The notes under the pieces: model-generated
The model's database searches: none
The model's input: only the letters and a program-made list of their open reading frames with translations
What the model was told of the DNA's origin: nothing
Program-made: the position numbers and the translations under genes
From: JBHEPS01 sp046261635
Lineage (GTDB): Bacteria; Acidobacteriota; Thermoanaerobaculia; Gp7-AA8
Direction: 5' to 3'
Assembly: GCA_046261635.1 (NCBI GenBank)
Contig: JBHEOL010000064.1
Location: 1-10,072 of the forward strand
Length of the DNA stretch: 10,072 nt
Shown here: positions 1-6,641 of the stretch, one piece after another
How the letters are laid out: the number at the start of each line of letters is the position of its first letter
Numbering within the stretch: the stretch's first letter is position 1

Positions 1-365
1 TCGATCTGCTCGGTCACCTTCATCGTTCCGATCTCGGCCGTCATCCCCGCCCCGACGCGCCCTCCGACCATCAGCGCCATCAGCACCGGCGCCAGCTCGC
101 GCACGAGCGAGAGCGACACCACCTTGCCGACGAACAGCTTCCCGCCGAAATCGGCCAGCGCGTAAGCCGTTTGCAGCGCCAGCACCATCCCGATGAACGC
201 CGCGGTGATGATCACGATCGACATCGACCGGACTCCGACATGGTCGAGCTGCTGGAGGAACGCCTTCCGCTCGAACGGCCGGCGGAAAGTCAGGCGGACC
301 GTGTCCCACCCGAGCTCGGCCACCCCGCCGACGTACAGAAAGGCGCTTTCGAAAGTGGCCCTCAA
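1..365 (-). CDS. mlaE: MlaE-family ABC transporter permease (5' part, cut by window edge)
   Basis: This is the N-terminal 121 residues of an MlaE/YrbE (DUF140) permease, the membrane subunit of ABC systems that move phospholipids between the inner and outer membranes. The translated minus strand contains VGVRSMSIVIITAAFIGMVL, then ALADFGGK, then the family hallmark segment ELAPVLMALMVGGRVGAG followed by MTAEIGTMKVTEQID at the window edge. The start is inferred to be TTG at 365: an in-frame TAG lies just upstream, no in-frame ATG is available near it, and AGGAG (377-381) sits 11 nt before the TTG. The nearby ATG at 371-373 is in another frame and stops at once. The gene lies 69 bp downstream of the PBP gene on the same strand, so cotranscription is likely. 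The usual partners (ATPase MlaF, substrate-binding MlaD) would lie to the left of this window. The family call is firm; the start codon is less so. Confidence 0.88.
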   Translation of the reverse strand, partial: MRATFESAFLYVGGVAELGWDTVRLTFRRPFERKAFLQQLDHVGVRSMSIVIITAAFIGMVLALQTAYALADFGGKLFVGKVVSLSLVRELAPVLMALMVGGRVGAGMTAEIGTMKVTEQI

Positions 366-434
366 TGGATCATTCGCTCCTGACTATGGGGAGTGCGGAC
401 CGGATGGGGGAGAATATCACTCCGGTCACGGCCT

Positions 435-2906
435 CTAGAAGACCTTGTCGAGCCAACGTTCGAGTGACGACTTCTTCCGTCTCTCGGGCTGGCGTTCCCC
501 CGGGACTTCGTCCTCGTCGACCCGCTCACCGCGCGTCTCTTCGTCGATCTCCGCGCTGCGCGGCATCTGCGGGTAATCGACCCCCCACGGATTGAACCGG
601 TCTCGCCACGACGAGTGGACGTAACAGCTCTCGGAGGGCTCGGTCCCCCGGACGAACAGCTCGTTCCTTGCGGTCGGGCACGCGGCCGTCGCGAGCAGAC
701 CCGTTTCCGGGTCGACCGTCCGCTCGAGCACGTCGTCCGGACGCCGCCATTCGGCCTCGGAAATCATCGGGACGACCTTTCTCATGTAGTCGGTCCAGAT
801 GGGGACTGCGCCGCTCGACCCGCTGAGCCCCGACGTCTGGTTCTTGTCGAACCCGACCCACACGACGCTCAGGATGCTCGGCGTGTAACCGACGAACCAG
901 GCGTCGCGATAGTCGTTGGTCGTCCCCGTCTTCCCGGCGAACGACTGCGAGATCCCGCCGCTCCTCACCGCCGCCGCCGTGCCGCGCCGCACGACTTCCT
1001 GCAGGATGTCGTTCATCACGTAGGTCACACCGGCCGGGGCCACCCGCTCCATCTTCACATCGCGCGTCTCGAGGATCTTCCCCTCCCGCGTGATGACCGA
1101 GAGAATGCTGACAGGAGTCGCTTTCACTCCTCCGTTCGCGAAGACCGAGTAGGCATACGCAATCTCGAGAGGAGTCACCTCGAACGAGCCGAGGGAAATC
1201 GAAGGATACGGCTGGAGCTCGGAGTGGACGCCGATTCGCGAGGCGAGCTCGATCACGTTGTTCACGCCCGCATCGATGGCTGCCCGCACCGCCGGGATGT
1301 TGTAGGAGCGGACGAGCGCCTCACGCACCGTCGTACGCCCGTGGAACTGCCCGTCGTAGTTCTGCGGCCGCCACGTTCCGCTTGCGGTCCGTACCGAGAT
1401 TGGGCTGTCGTCGAGGATCGAAGACGCCGTGAGCGCGTCCGCACCCCGGCGCGGGTCCATCGCCGCCGTGTAGACGAACGGCTTGAAGAGCGATCCCGGC
1501 TGGCGCTTCGCCTGGAGGACGCGGTTGAACTGACTGGTCCCCCAGTCGGTGCCCCCGACCAGGGCTCGCACGTATCCCGTCCCCGGCTGGATCGTCAGGA
1601 CCACGCCCTGCAGCGGCTCCTTCGCCTCGCGGATCCTCCGGTTGTTCTTCTTCAATCGCTCGATCCCCGACTCGAGCGAGGCATCCGCCGCTCTCTGCAT
1701 CATCGTGTCGAGCGTAGTGAAGATCCGCAACCCTTCGGTCTCGAGCTGCGTCTCGGGGTAAGTCTCGCGCAGCTGTCTCATCACGAAATCGACGAAGTAC
1801 GGCGCGCTGTTGATCGACCGCGGAAAGCGCGAGATCCTGAGCGGCGCTTCCAGAGCCTCCTCGTACTCCGCCTCGGTGATCCGCTCTTCCTCGAGCATCA
1901 GCTTCAGCACCGTCGCCCGCCGGTCCTTCGCCCTCTCCGGATTCTTGAGCGGCGAGTAGTAGTTCGGCGACCGGATCACGCCGGCGATCGTCGCTGCCTC
2001 CGGCAGGGTCAGCCGCTTCACGTGCTTGCCGAAGTAGGTCTGCGCCGCCTGCTCCACCCCGACCACCTGAACCGCGCCGTTCTGCCCGAGGTAGATCTCG
2101 TTCAGATACGCCTCGAGAATCTCGTCCTTCGAGTAACGCGTCTCGAGGATCAGCGCCATCAGCGCTTCCCTCACCTTCCGCGTGTAGGTCCTCTCGTGGG
2201 TCAGGAAGAGGTTCTTCACCAGCTGCTGGGTCAGAGTCGAGCCGCCCGCGACCGTCTCCCCGCTCCGCACGTTCGTGATCGCCGCGCGGACGATGCCGCG
2301 AAACGAGATCCCCTCGTGCCGGTAGAAGGCCTGATCCTCGACCGCCAGGATCGCGTCGATCAGATCCTGCGGGACGTCCGCGACCGGGACCGGAACCCGG
2401 TCCTCCATCACATCGTTGAAGATCGAGGTGATCAGCTCCGGCTCGAGCCGGGTCCCTCGGAGCGCGAGCCCGTCGCCGATCCGGCGGAGCGACTGCACCG
2501 TCCCACCCCGCATCGCGACGTGGATCGGCATCCCCCGGAAATCCATGTCGGGGTAGCGGAAATTCTGGAGAAAAATCTCGAGGTCCCCGTCCGTCCACCG
2601 GTACTCGCCCGGATGGCGCGGGGTCTGCCCCACCGGGAAATAGCCGAGGTGATGGAGCTTCCCCTCGAGCAACTCGCGGGAGTAACTCAGTCCCGGCAGA
2701 ATCGGCGTGGCGTCGGAGTAGATGCGGCTCGGCAGATCCCAGCGGCGGCTCGAGTCGAACCGCTTGGTGATCACCACCCAGGTGTGGGCGACATAGATGA
2801 GCCCGGCCAGGAAGACGGCCATCACCACGAGCGCGAGCCCGAACGAATGGCGCCAGAAAAAGTCCTTGGCGCCGTTTCTGCGGCTTTTCTTTTTGCGGGT
2901 CGCCAT
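435..2906 (-). CDS. mrcB: Class A penicillin-binding protein, PBP1B-like (bifunctional glycosyltransferase/transpeptidase)
   Basis: An 823-residue peptidoglycan synthase acting on the outer face of the inner membrane, polymerising lipid II glycan chains and cross-linking the stem peptides. A basic N-terminus (RKKKSRR) precedes one membrane segment at about residues 22-44. A UB2H-like region at about 65-155 resembles PBP1B rather than PBP1A. The GT51 glycosyltransferase domain spans about 175-350, with catalytic Glu190 in EDQAFYRHEG, GGSTLTQQLVKN at 221-232 and a second conserved acidic segment ILEAYLNEIYLG. The transpeptidase domain spans about 430-720, with S472-LF-K475 (nucleophile motif), S534-Y-N and K659-T-G. 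After it come a Cys pair (C743, C761) in a short C-terminal domain, an acidic tail and a basic amphipathic end. The length is normal for the family. The ATG start has only a weak GGAA Shine-Dalgarno. It is apparently the first gene of a minus-strand unit with the downstream permease. Confidence 0.95.
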   Translation of the reverse strand: MATRKKKSRRNGAKDFFWRHSFGLALVVMAVFLAGLIYVAHTWVVITKRFDSSRRWDLPSRIYSDATPILPGLSYSRELLEGKLHHLGYFPVGQTPRHPGEYRWTDGDLEIFLQNFRYPDMDFRGMPIHVAMRGGTVQSLRRIGDGLALRGTRLEPELITSIFNDVMEDRVPVPVADVPQDLIDAILAVEDQAFYRHEGISFRGIVRAAITNVRSGETVAGGSTLTQQLVKNLFLTHERTYTRKVREALMALILETRYSKDEILEAYLNEIYLGQNGAVQVVGVEQAAQTYFGKHVKRLTLPEAATIAGVIRSPNYYSPLKNPERAKDRRATVLKLMLEEERITEAEYEEALEAPLRISRFPRSINSAPYFVDFVMRQLRETYPETQLETEGLRIFTTLDTMMQRAADASLESGIERLKKNNRRIREAKEPLQGVVLTIQPGTGYVRALVGGTDWGTSQFNRVLQAKRQPGSLFKPFVYTAAMDPRRGADALTASSILDDSPISVRTASGTWRPQNYDGQFHGRTTVREALVRSYNIPAVRAAIDAGVNNVIELASRIGVHSELQPYPSISLGSFEVTPLEIAYAYSVFANGGVKATPVSILSVITREGKILETRDVKMERVAPAGVTYVMNDILQEVVRRGTAAAVRSGGISQSFAGKTGTTNDYRDAWFVGYTPSILSVVWVGFDKNQTSGLSGSSGAVPIWTDYMRKVVPMISEAEWRRPDDVLERTVDPETGLLATAACPTARNELFVRGTEPSESCYVHSSWRDRFNPWGVDYPQMPRSAEIDEETRGERVDEDEVPGERQPERRKKSSLERWLDKVF

Positions 2907-3003
2907 CAGGGTTTCCGGTCTCGGTTCAGAACAACCCGCGCGAGGTCGTTACTCCACTGCTAACTCGTTGAACTGTCATCGCTTCCTTATACGAGCGGAC
3001 ACT

Positions 3004-3023
3004 CCGGTTCGTTTTCGAACCGG
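3004..3023. promoter_or_regulatory. Perfect 8-bp inverted repeat with 4-nt loop upstream of the PBP gene
   Basis: The arms CCGGTTCG (3004-3011) and CGAACCGG (3016-3023) are perfectly complementary around TTTT. No T-run follows on either strand, so it is not a standard intrinsic terminator. It lies about 100-117 nt upstream of the PBP start codon. If the TATAAG at 2991-2986 (minus strand) is the -10 box, the dyad is centred near -35, where an operator would act. The dyad is seen directly; its regulatory role is inferred. Confidence 0.35.
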
Positions 3024-3095
3024 CGTCATCCGCGGGCACAGATTGCAAGATCCGTGAAACAAGCTAGAAGCGAGGGGCCAGGGGCTGGGAAAAGC

Positions 3096-3162
3096 AGAGG
3101 CTCGATCAAGAGCGACCCAGCGCTTTTTGCTTTTGCCCTTCCTGGTCGATGATTGAGCCTCT
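3096..3162. repeat. Imperfect palindrome inside intergenic repeat block
   Basis: The left arm AGAGGCTCGATC (3096-3107) pairs with the right arm GATTGAGCCTCT (3151-3162) over 12 bp, with a single G-T position. A further 4-bp pairing, GACC (3114-3117) with GGTC (3144-3147), extends the stem after a small internal loop. The apex is T-rich. A G-rich direct duplication (GGGGCCA, then GGGGCTGG, at 3074-3088) lies just to the left and the heptamer array just to the right. The arrangement resembles small non-coding, MITE-like or palindromic intergenic repeats, but terminal inverted repeats and a target duplication could not be defined. Confidence 0.45.
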
Positions 3163-3189
3163 TGGCTCGAGGGTTTTGACGTTGCTTTT

Positions 3190-3217
3190 ACTTCTGCCTT
3201 CTGACTTCTGACTTCTG
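3190..3217. repeat. Tandem heptamer repeat ACTTCTG (four copies)
   Basis: Four consecutive 7-bp units are present: ACTTCTG, CCTTCTG, ACTTCTG, ACTTCTG, with a degenerate fifth unit (ACTTTCC) to 3224. The array is non-coding and ends about 36 bp before the start of the next gene. Short heptanucleotide tandem arrays of this kind are known as STRRs, notably in cyanobacteria. Copy number could vary by replication slippage. Confidence 0.7.
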
Positions 3218-3260
3218 ACTTTCCTCCCGGCTTGTTCTAATCTTACCTTTGGGAATCTCG

Positions 3261-3995
3261 ATGAACGTCATACGTACCGCCGAATCGGCATTCACCGCCA
3301 CTTTCGAAACCGAGGAGGAGCTCCGGGAGCAGCACGCCGCGAATCTTTCGTTCGGCGCCCTCAGCCTTTCCACCGGCACCGTCCTTCCTCCCGACACGCC
3401 GCTGGTCGTCACGCTTCGGGGGCCGTGGGGCGGAGAGGTCACCCTCGAGGCCACGGTGGTGGCCCAGATGCCAGACGGTCTCGCTCTCGCGGTGGAAGGC
3501 GATCCAGACCAGATGCTCGCACTCCTGCTGGCCCGCCCCGCGGCGGCGGCGTCGCCGGAAGAAACCGCGGAAGAAACCGCGCAAGCCAGGAATCAGAACA
3601 CCTGGGACCGCGTGCGCGGGCTTTCTCAGATGGAGAAGATCCTCCTCGGGCCGAAAGCCCACCGAACCGAGCGCGCCCTCCTTCTTCAGGACAACGACCC
3701 GCGAGTTCTCCTCGCGATCCTGCGAAATCCGCGCATCCAGATCGACGAAGTCGTGCGCCTTGCCAAGTCGGGCTACCTCACCTATCAGATCGCCGACGTC
3801 ATCATGCAGACTGGTCAATGGATGGGGAACCTCGAGGTCCGGCTCGGTCTGATCCACAACCCGAAAACCCCGCAACAGTTCGCCCTCCGCATCCTTCCTT
3901 CTCTCCCCGAGTCCGAAGTCCGGGCGATCGCCCGTGCCGGGACCAGCATGCAGCTCAAGCAGGCGGCCCTGCGACGGCTTCAGAGCAAGGCGTGA
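3261..3995 (+). CDS. PilZ-like domain protein with helical C-terminal NP-motif region, function unknown
   Basis: A 244-residue cytoplasmic protein with no signal peptide or membrane segment. ATG 3261 is chosen over the in-frame TTG at 3249 because GGGA (3251-3254) lies 6 nt before the ATG, while the TTG has no ribosome site. Residues 8-90 look like a PilZ-type beta barrel: NLSFGALSLS, PPDTPLVVTL, then EVTLEATVVAQM. The c-di-GMP signature is degenerate: no RxxxR is visible and the N-x-S-x-x-G motif ends in Ala. An Ala/Glu-rich linker (92-112) leads to a helical region (113-240) with recurring asparagine-proline turns: NDPRVLLAIL, RNPRIQIDEVVRLA, then HNPKTPQQFALRIL. That pattern suggests HEAT-like helical hairpins. 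I know no function for this architecture. It reads divergently from the PBP gene and stands 168 bp before the phosphatase gene, so it may be a separate unit. Confidence 0.75.
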   Translation: MNVIRTAESAFTATFETEEELREQHAANLSFGALSLSTGTVLPPDTPLVVTLRGPWGGEVTLEATVVAQMPDGLALAVEGDPDQMLALLLARPAAAASPEETAEETAQARNQNTWDRVRGLSQMEKILLGPKAHRTERALLLQDNDPRVLLAILRNPRIQIDEVVRLAKSGYLTYQIADVIMQTGQWMGNLEVRLGLIHNPKTPQQFALRILPSLPESEVRAIARAGTSMQLKQAALRRLQSKA

Positions 3996-4022
3996 TCGTG
4001 GCCGCGGGCCCCTTCCGGGGGG

Positions 4023-4041
4023 TAGAATTGCGAGGCCCCTG
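4023..4041 (+). promoter_or_regulatory. Putative promoter -10 and start region upstream of the phosphatase gene
   Basis: TAGAAT (4023-4028) resembles a sigma-70 -10 box and is followed by TGCGAGG and then CCCCTGA. The same arrangement occurs upstream of two other genes in the window (5852 and 9628). No recognisable -35 box lies at the expected distance. If correct, the leader of the phosphatase gene would be about 130 nt. Confidence 0.4.
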
Positions 4042-4092
4042 AATCAGAGGTTTGCCTTTCCGGGCTTCGACGTGAGTCCCGCTCCGGCTGCC

Positions 4093-4140
4093 GAATCCGG
4101 CCGGGCCGCGGACGAGCGGAGCGAGACCAGGCCCGGATTC
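4093..4140 (+). other. Leader hairpin just upstream of the phosphatase ribosome site
   Basis: GAATCCGG (4093-4100) and CCGGATTC (4133-4140) form a perfect 8-bp stem, with possible further GCC/GGC pairing inside. The right arm ends 13 nt before the GGAGG Shine-Dalgarno (4154-4158). No T-run follows. It could affect mRNA stability or translation, or be incidental in GC-rich DNA. Confidence 0.35.
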
Positions 4141-4163
4141 GCTTCACGCCGTCGGAGGCCCCA

Positions 4164-5816
4164 GTGCCCAGAATCTCGTTCGTATTCTCCCATCCGGCCA
4201 GCCCGACCCGCAGCGTGGAGCTGGACCACGAACAGATCACCCTGGGGCGGTCGGCCACCTGCACCTTCAAGATCAGCGACAACTTTCTCTCCCGAAAGCA
4301 CGCCGAGCTCGTTTCCCGGGAGGGGGCATGGTTCGTCCGGGACTGCGGGAGCGCCAACGGCACGTACGTCAATGGGGTTCGGATCGCGGAGGAGACCGAG
4401 GTTCGCGCGGGAGACTGCATCCGGCTGGGCGAGAGCGAGCTGCGCATCGGCGGCAAGGCATTCCCTGCAGAAATGACTAGCCCCGACCCAGACCCCACCA
4501 CACATCTCACCCACATCGCCGACCTGGTCCTCGACCAGCGGCAGGTCACGGAGTCGGCCGAGCGTACCGTGATCATCCACCGCCTCGTTCTCGAGCTCCT
4601 CGGCGAGAGAACGATGTCCGAGCTTTTCGAGACCATCGTCGACCACGTCATGGACGTGATGTCGCCTTCACGGGTGGCGATCGCCCTGCTCGGGAAGGAC
4701 GACGACTCGCTGGAGATCGCCCAGTTCCGCGCGAAGGACGGTTCGGAAATGCAGCGGCTGACCATCAGCCGGACGCTCCTCTCCCAGATCGTCGGCCAGC
4801 GCAAGGTCCTCTCTTATACGAACGTCGATCTCAACGAATCGCTCGCGGCCGCCCACTCGATCGCAATGCAATCGATCCGTTCGGCACTTTGCGCGCCCCT
4901 TCTCGTCGATGATCGCGTTCTCGGCGTTCTCTACCTCGACTATCAGTTCACGGGGCGGGTGATCACAGAGGAGGACGCCCAGCTGGCTGCGCAGATCGCG
5001 CGGGTGGCTGCGATCAAGCTCGAGTCGACACGTCTGCGCGAGTCGGCTCTGGAAAAGGAGAGGATGGACGAATCCCTGCGGGTCGCGCGGGCGATTCAGA
5101 TGCGGATGCTCCCCCAGGTCTTCCCGATCCGCACCGAAGCCTCGCCGTTCGAGATCGCCGCCGCGATACGGCCGGCGACTCAGGTCGGCGGCGACTTCTA
5201 CGACTTCCTTCACACGAACGATCATCGTCTCTACCTCTGCATCGGAGACGTGTCGGGCAAGGGCATGCCCGCGGCGCTGCTCATGGCCGTGACGAGAGCG
5301 CTGTTTCGATCGATGATCCTTCAGGGAAAAGACCCTGCCGAGATCATGGCGGCAGTGAACCGCCAGCTCGCGCAGGAATCCGAGCCGGAGATGTTCGTCA
5401 CTGCATTCTGCGCCGTGCTCGACCTCACGACCGGCGAGCTGCGGTACAGCAACGGCGGTCACAACCCTCCTCTGCTCATCGGTGGCGACGGGTCGGTCGA
5501 TCCTCTTCCGACCACGCCGGGGCTCGTACTCGGCTTCAGCGAGGGCTTCGGCTTCGTCGAGCAAGTCCACACCCTCTCGCCGGGCGACGCGCTCTACCTC
5601 GACACCGACGGCATTGCAGAGGCCGCAAATCCCGCGGGGGAGCTTTTCACGACCCATCGGCTTCGGAAGGCGCTTGAGGAGAACGCAACGGTCGACACCG
5701 CCGGAATCGTCTCCACGATCCTCTCCTCGGTCGAGGCCTTCGTCGCCGGCGCCCCTCAGTCAGACGACCTGACACTGATGGCGGTTCGTTACCTCGAGCG
5801 GGTCGTTGCGGACTGA
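4164..5816 (+). CDS. FHA-GAF-PP2C (SpoIIE/RsbU-type) serine phosphatase
   Basis: A 550-residue cytoplasmic signalling phosphatase. The GTG start is supported by GGAGG (4154-4158) 5 nt upstream. The N-terminal FHA domain (about 5-97) has GRS (28-30), SRKHAE (43-48) and GSANGTYVNG (62-71), the residues that contact phospho-threonine. A GAF domain (about 145-290) follows, ending CAPLLVDDRVLGVLYLDY. A short helical linker (about 285-315) leads to the SpoIIE-type PP2C domain (about 325-545). Its metal-binding motifs are GGDFYD (342-347), GDVSGKG (361-367), DTDG (480-483) and QSDDLTL (532-538), so it looks catalytically complete. Family members dephosphorylate a STAS anti-anti-sigma protein, and a candidate partner is encoded two genes downstream (6317-6601). 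The FHA domain suggests input from a Ser/Thr kinase; none is encoded here. Confidence 0.93.
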   Translation: MPRISFVFSHPASPTRSVELDHEQITLGRSATCTFKISDNFLSRKHAELVSREGAWFVRDCGSANGTYVNGVRIAEETEVRAGDCIRLGESELRIGGKAFPAEMTSPDPDPTTHLTHIADLVLDQRQVTESAERTVIIHRLVLELLGERTMSELFETIVDHVMDVMSPSRVAIALLGKDDDSLEIAQFRAKDGSEMQRLTISRTLLSQIVGQRKVLSYTNVDLNESLAAAHSIAMQSIRSALCAPLLVDDRVLGVLYLDYQFTGRVITEEDAQLAAQIARVAAIKLESTRLRESALEKERMDESLRVARAIQMRMLPQVFPIRTEASPFEIAAAIRPATQVGGDFYDFLHTNDHRLYLCIGDVSGKGMPAALLMAVTRALFRSMILQGKDPAEIMAAVNRQLAQESEPEMFVTAFCAVLDLTTGELRYSNGGHNPPLLIGGDGSVDPLPTTPGLVLGFSEGFGFVEQVHTLSPGDALYLDTDGIAEAANPAGELFTTHRLRKALEENATVDTAGIVSTILSSVEAFVAGAPQSDDLTLMAVRYLERVVAD

Positions 5817-5827
5817 ACCTCCCCCGG

Positions 5828-5857
5828 TTGCCTTTTCCGTTCGGCGCCGCCTACAAT
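5828..5857 (+). promoter_or_regulatory. Putative sigma-70-type promoter before the RsbW-like gene
   Basis: TTGCCT (5828-5833) and TACAAT (5852-5857) are separated by 18 bp, just after the phosphatase stop codon. The downstream sequence CCACGAG then TCCTGACAATT closely matches the region after the -10 box at 9628. It could let the kinase-to-repeat-protein genes be transcribed independently of the phosphatase. The leader to ATG 5913 would be about 50 nt. Confidence 0.45.
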
Positions 5858-5912
5858 CCACGAGTCCTGACAATTGAACCTCAGTAGTGCGCCGGAAGGA
5901 GTCCGGCCTGCG

Positions 5913-6314
5913 ATGGAGATGCGGCTCCGACGAGAGATGTCAGCGCTCTCGAGCCTTCTTACGATGTCCGAGGAGTTCTGCCGGCTCAACGGCCTTACCG
6001 GGCCGAATCGGGAGACGATCGACTTCGTCCTCGAGGAGCTTTTCACAAACGCGGTCAAGTACGGGTCCAGCGACCCCGGGGAGATTCTGATCGTCCTCGA
6101 CCGACGCCAGGGCGAGCTCCATCTCTCGGTCACGGACTTCGACGCCGATCGGTTCGATCCGCGCGAGTTTCCGGAGGTGGAAGTCGGAGGGCCGCTCGAC
6201 GAGCGCAATCCGGGCGGGCTGGGAATTCATCTCCTCAGGAAACTCGCGGACCGGATCGAGTACGAGCATCACGACAGGACCAGCAGGATCACCATTTACA
6301 AGAGACTGGAGTGA
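5913..6314 (+). CDS. RsbW/SpoIIAB-like anti-sigma serine kinase (GHKL ATPase)
   Basis: A 133-residue GHKL-fold (HATPase_c_2) protein. Family members bind a sigma factor or other partner and phosphorylate a STAS antagonist. ATG 5913 is preferred because GAAGGAG (5895-5901) lies 11 nt upstream; an in-frame TTG at 5874 lacks a ribosome site and lies in the presumed promoter region. The N box EELFTNAVKYG (41-51) supplies Glu42 and Asn46, the general base and Mg-ATP ligand by analogy with SpoIIAB. The G2 box is NPGGLGIHLL (99-108). The G1 box reads DFDADRFDP from residue 75, where many relatives have D-x-G, so the glycine is replaced. Its stop codon lies 2 nt before the STAS start, so the two genes are tightly coupled. 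Confidence 0.88.
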   Translation: MEMRLRREMSALSSLLTMSEEFCRLNGLTGPNRETIDFVLEELFTNAVKYGSSDPGEILIVLDRRQGELHLSVTDFDADRFDPREFPEVEVGGPLDERNPGGLGIHLLRKLADRIEYEHHDRTSRITIYKRLE

Positions 6315-6316
6315 CC

Positions 6317-6601
6317 ATGTTCGAGATCGAGACGGGCCCGGGAGGGGAGATCCTCCTTTCGGGACGACTGGACGCCACGCAGGTCGAGAAAGCGAGAGAA
6401 GTGCTCCTCGCCCTCGAGGAGAGCCGGACCGTGGACTTCGCAAGACTCGAATACATCGCGAGCGCGGGCCTCGGGGTGCTTCTCGCAACGCAGAAGATGC
6501 TCGGCTCGAAAGGCTGCTCGATCCGCCTCGTCAACCTGAACAACCACATAAAGGACGTGCTCCACTTCTCGGGATTCGACCAGATATTCGAGATCGGGTA
6601 G
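6317..6601 (+). CDS. STAS-domain anti-sigma factor antagonist (RsbV/SpoIIAA-like)
   Basis: A 94-residue single STAS-domain protein. The sequence runs GEILLSGRLDATQVEKAREV, then YIASAGLGVLLATQKML, then SIRLVNLNNHIKDVLHFSGF, the standard beta-alpha order. Ser49 in A-S-A-G-L-G aligns with Ser58 of B. subtilis SpoIIAA (D-S-S-G-L-G), the residue phosphorylated by the kinase; the preceding Asp is Ala here. ATG 6317 is chosen because GGAG (6308-6311) lies 5 nt upstream and overlaps the end of the kinase gene. A GTG at 6311 would fall within the ribosome site. Unphosphorylated, it should bind the RsbW-like kinase and release that kinase's target; the PP2C phosphatase would reset it. Confidence 0.92.
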   Translation: MFEIETGPGGEILLSGRLDATQVEKAREVLLALEESRTVDFARLEYIASAGLGVLLATQKMLGSKGCSIRLVNLNNHIKDVLHFSGFDQIFEIG

Positions 6602-6641
6602 AGCGGGACAGGACACCGCTTCCACCTCCGATGCGGAGCCG

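Larger units (their letters stand above)
2907..3260. other. Divergent intergenic region (354 bp) without a gene
   Basis: This stretch separates the minus-strand PBP gene from the plus-strand PilZ-like gene, so it should hold promoters for both. No convincing ORF with a ribosome binding site is present; the short reading frames here translate low-complexity repeat DNA. Two structured parts are visible: a perfect 8-bp inverted repeat (3004-3023) on the PBP side, and a composite repeat block (about 3066-3224). On the minus strand a TATAAG (2991-2986) could be a -10 box for the PBP gene, but I see no good -35 box. No clear promoter is visible for the plus-strand gene. Confidence 0.6.

Noticed and set aside
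1321..2598. A 425-codon minus-strand frame inside the PBP gene in another frame.
   Set aside because: Low-complexity Gly/Ala/Arg/Asp composition and full overlap with the PBP coding sequence mark it as a shadow frame.
615..2963. A 782-codon open frame on the plus strand opposite the PBP gene.
   Set aside because: Its translation is Arg/His/Asp-rich with no recognisable domain, it lies antisense to a clearly real PBP gene, and long antisense frames are common in high-GC DNA.
3188..3454. A short minus-strand frame crossing the heptamer array.
   Set aside because: Its C-terminal end translates the tandem repeat, it lies antisense to the PilZ-like gene, and it has no convincing ribosome site.
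3996..4022. A possible terminator after the PilZ-like gene (CCCC-TTCC-GGGG).
   Set aside because: The stem is only 4 bp and has no T-run; the sequence runs into a candidate promoter instead.
4668..5657. A 329-codon minus-strand frame opposite the phosphatase gene.
   Set aside because: It lies antisense to a gene with complete FHA and PP2C motifs and its translation is Arg/Glu/Asp-biased without domains.
5874..5912. Extending the RsbW-like protein to the in-frame TTG at 5874.
   Set aside because: No Shine-Dalgarno precedes the TTG and the segment overlaps the presumed transcription start region; GAAGGAG supports ATG 5913.
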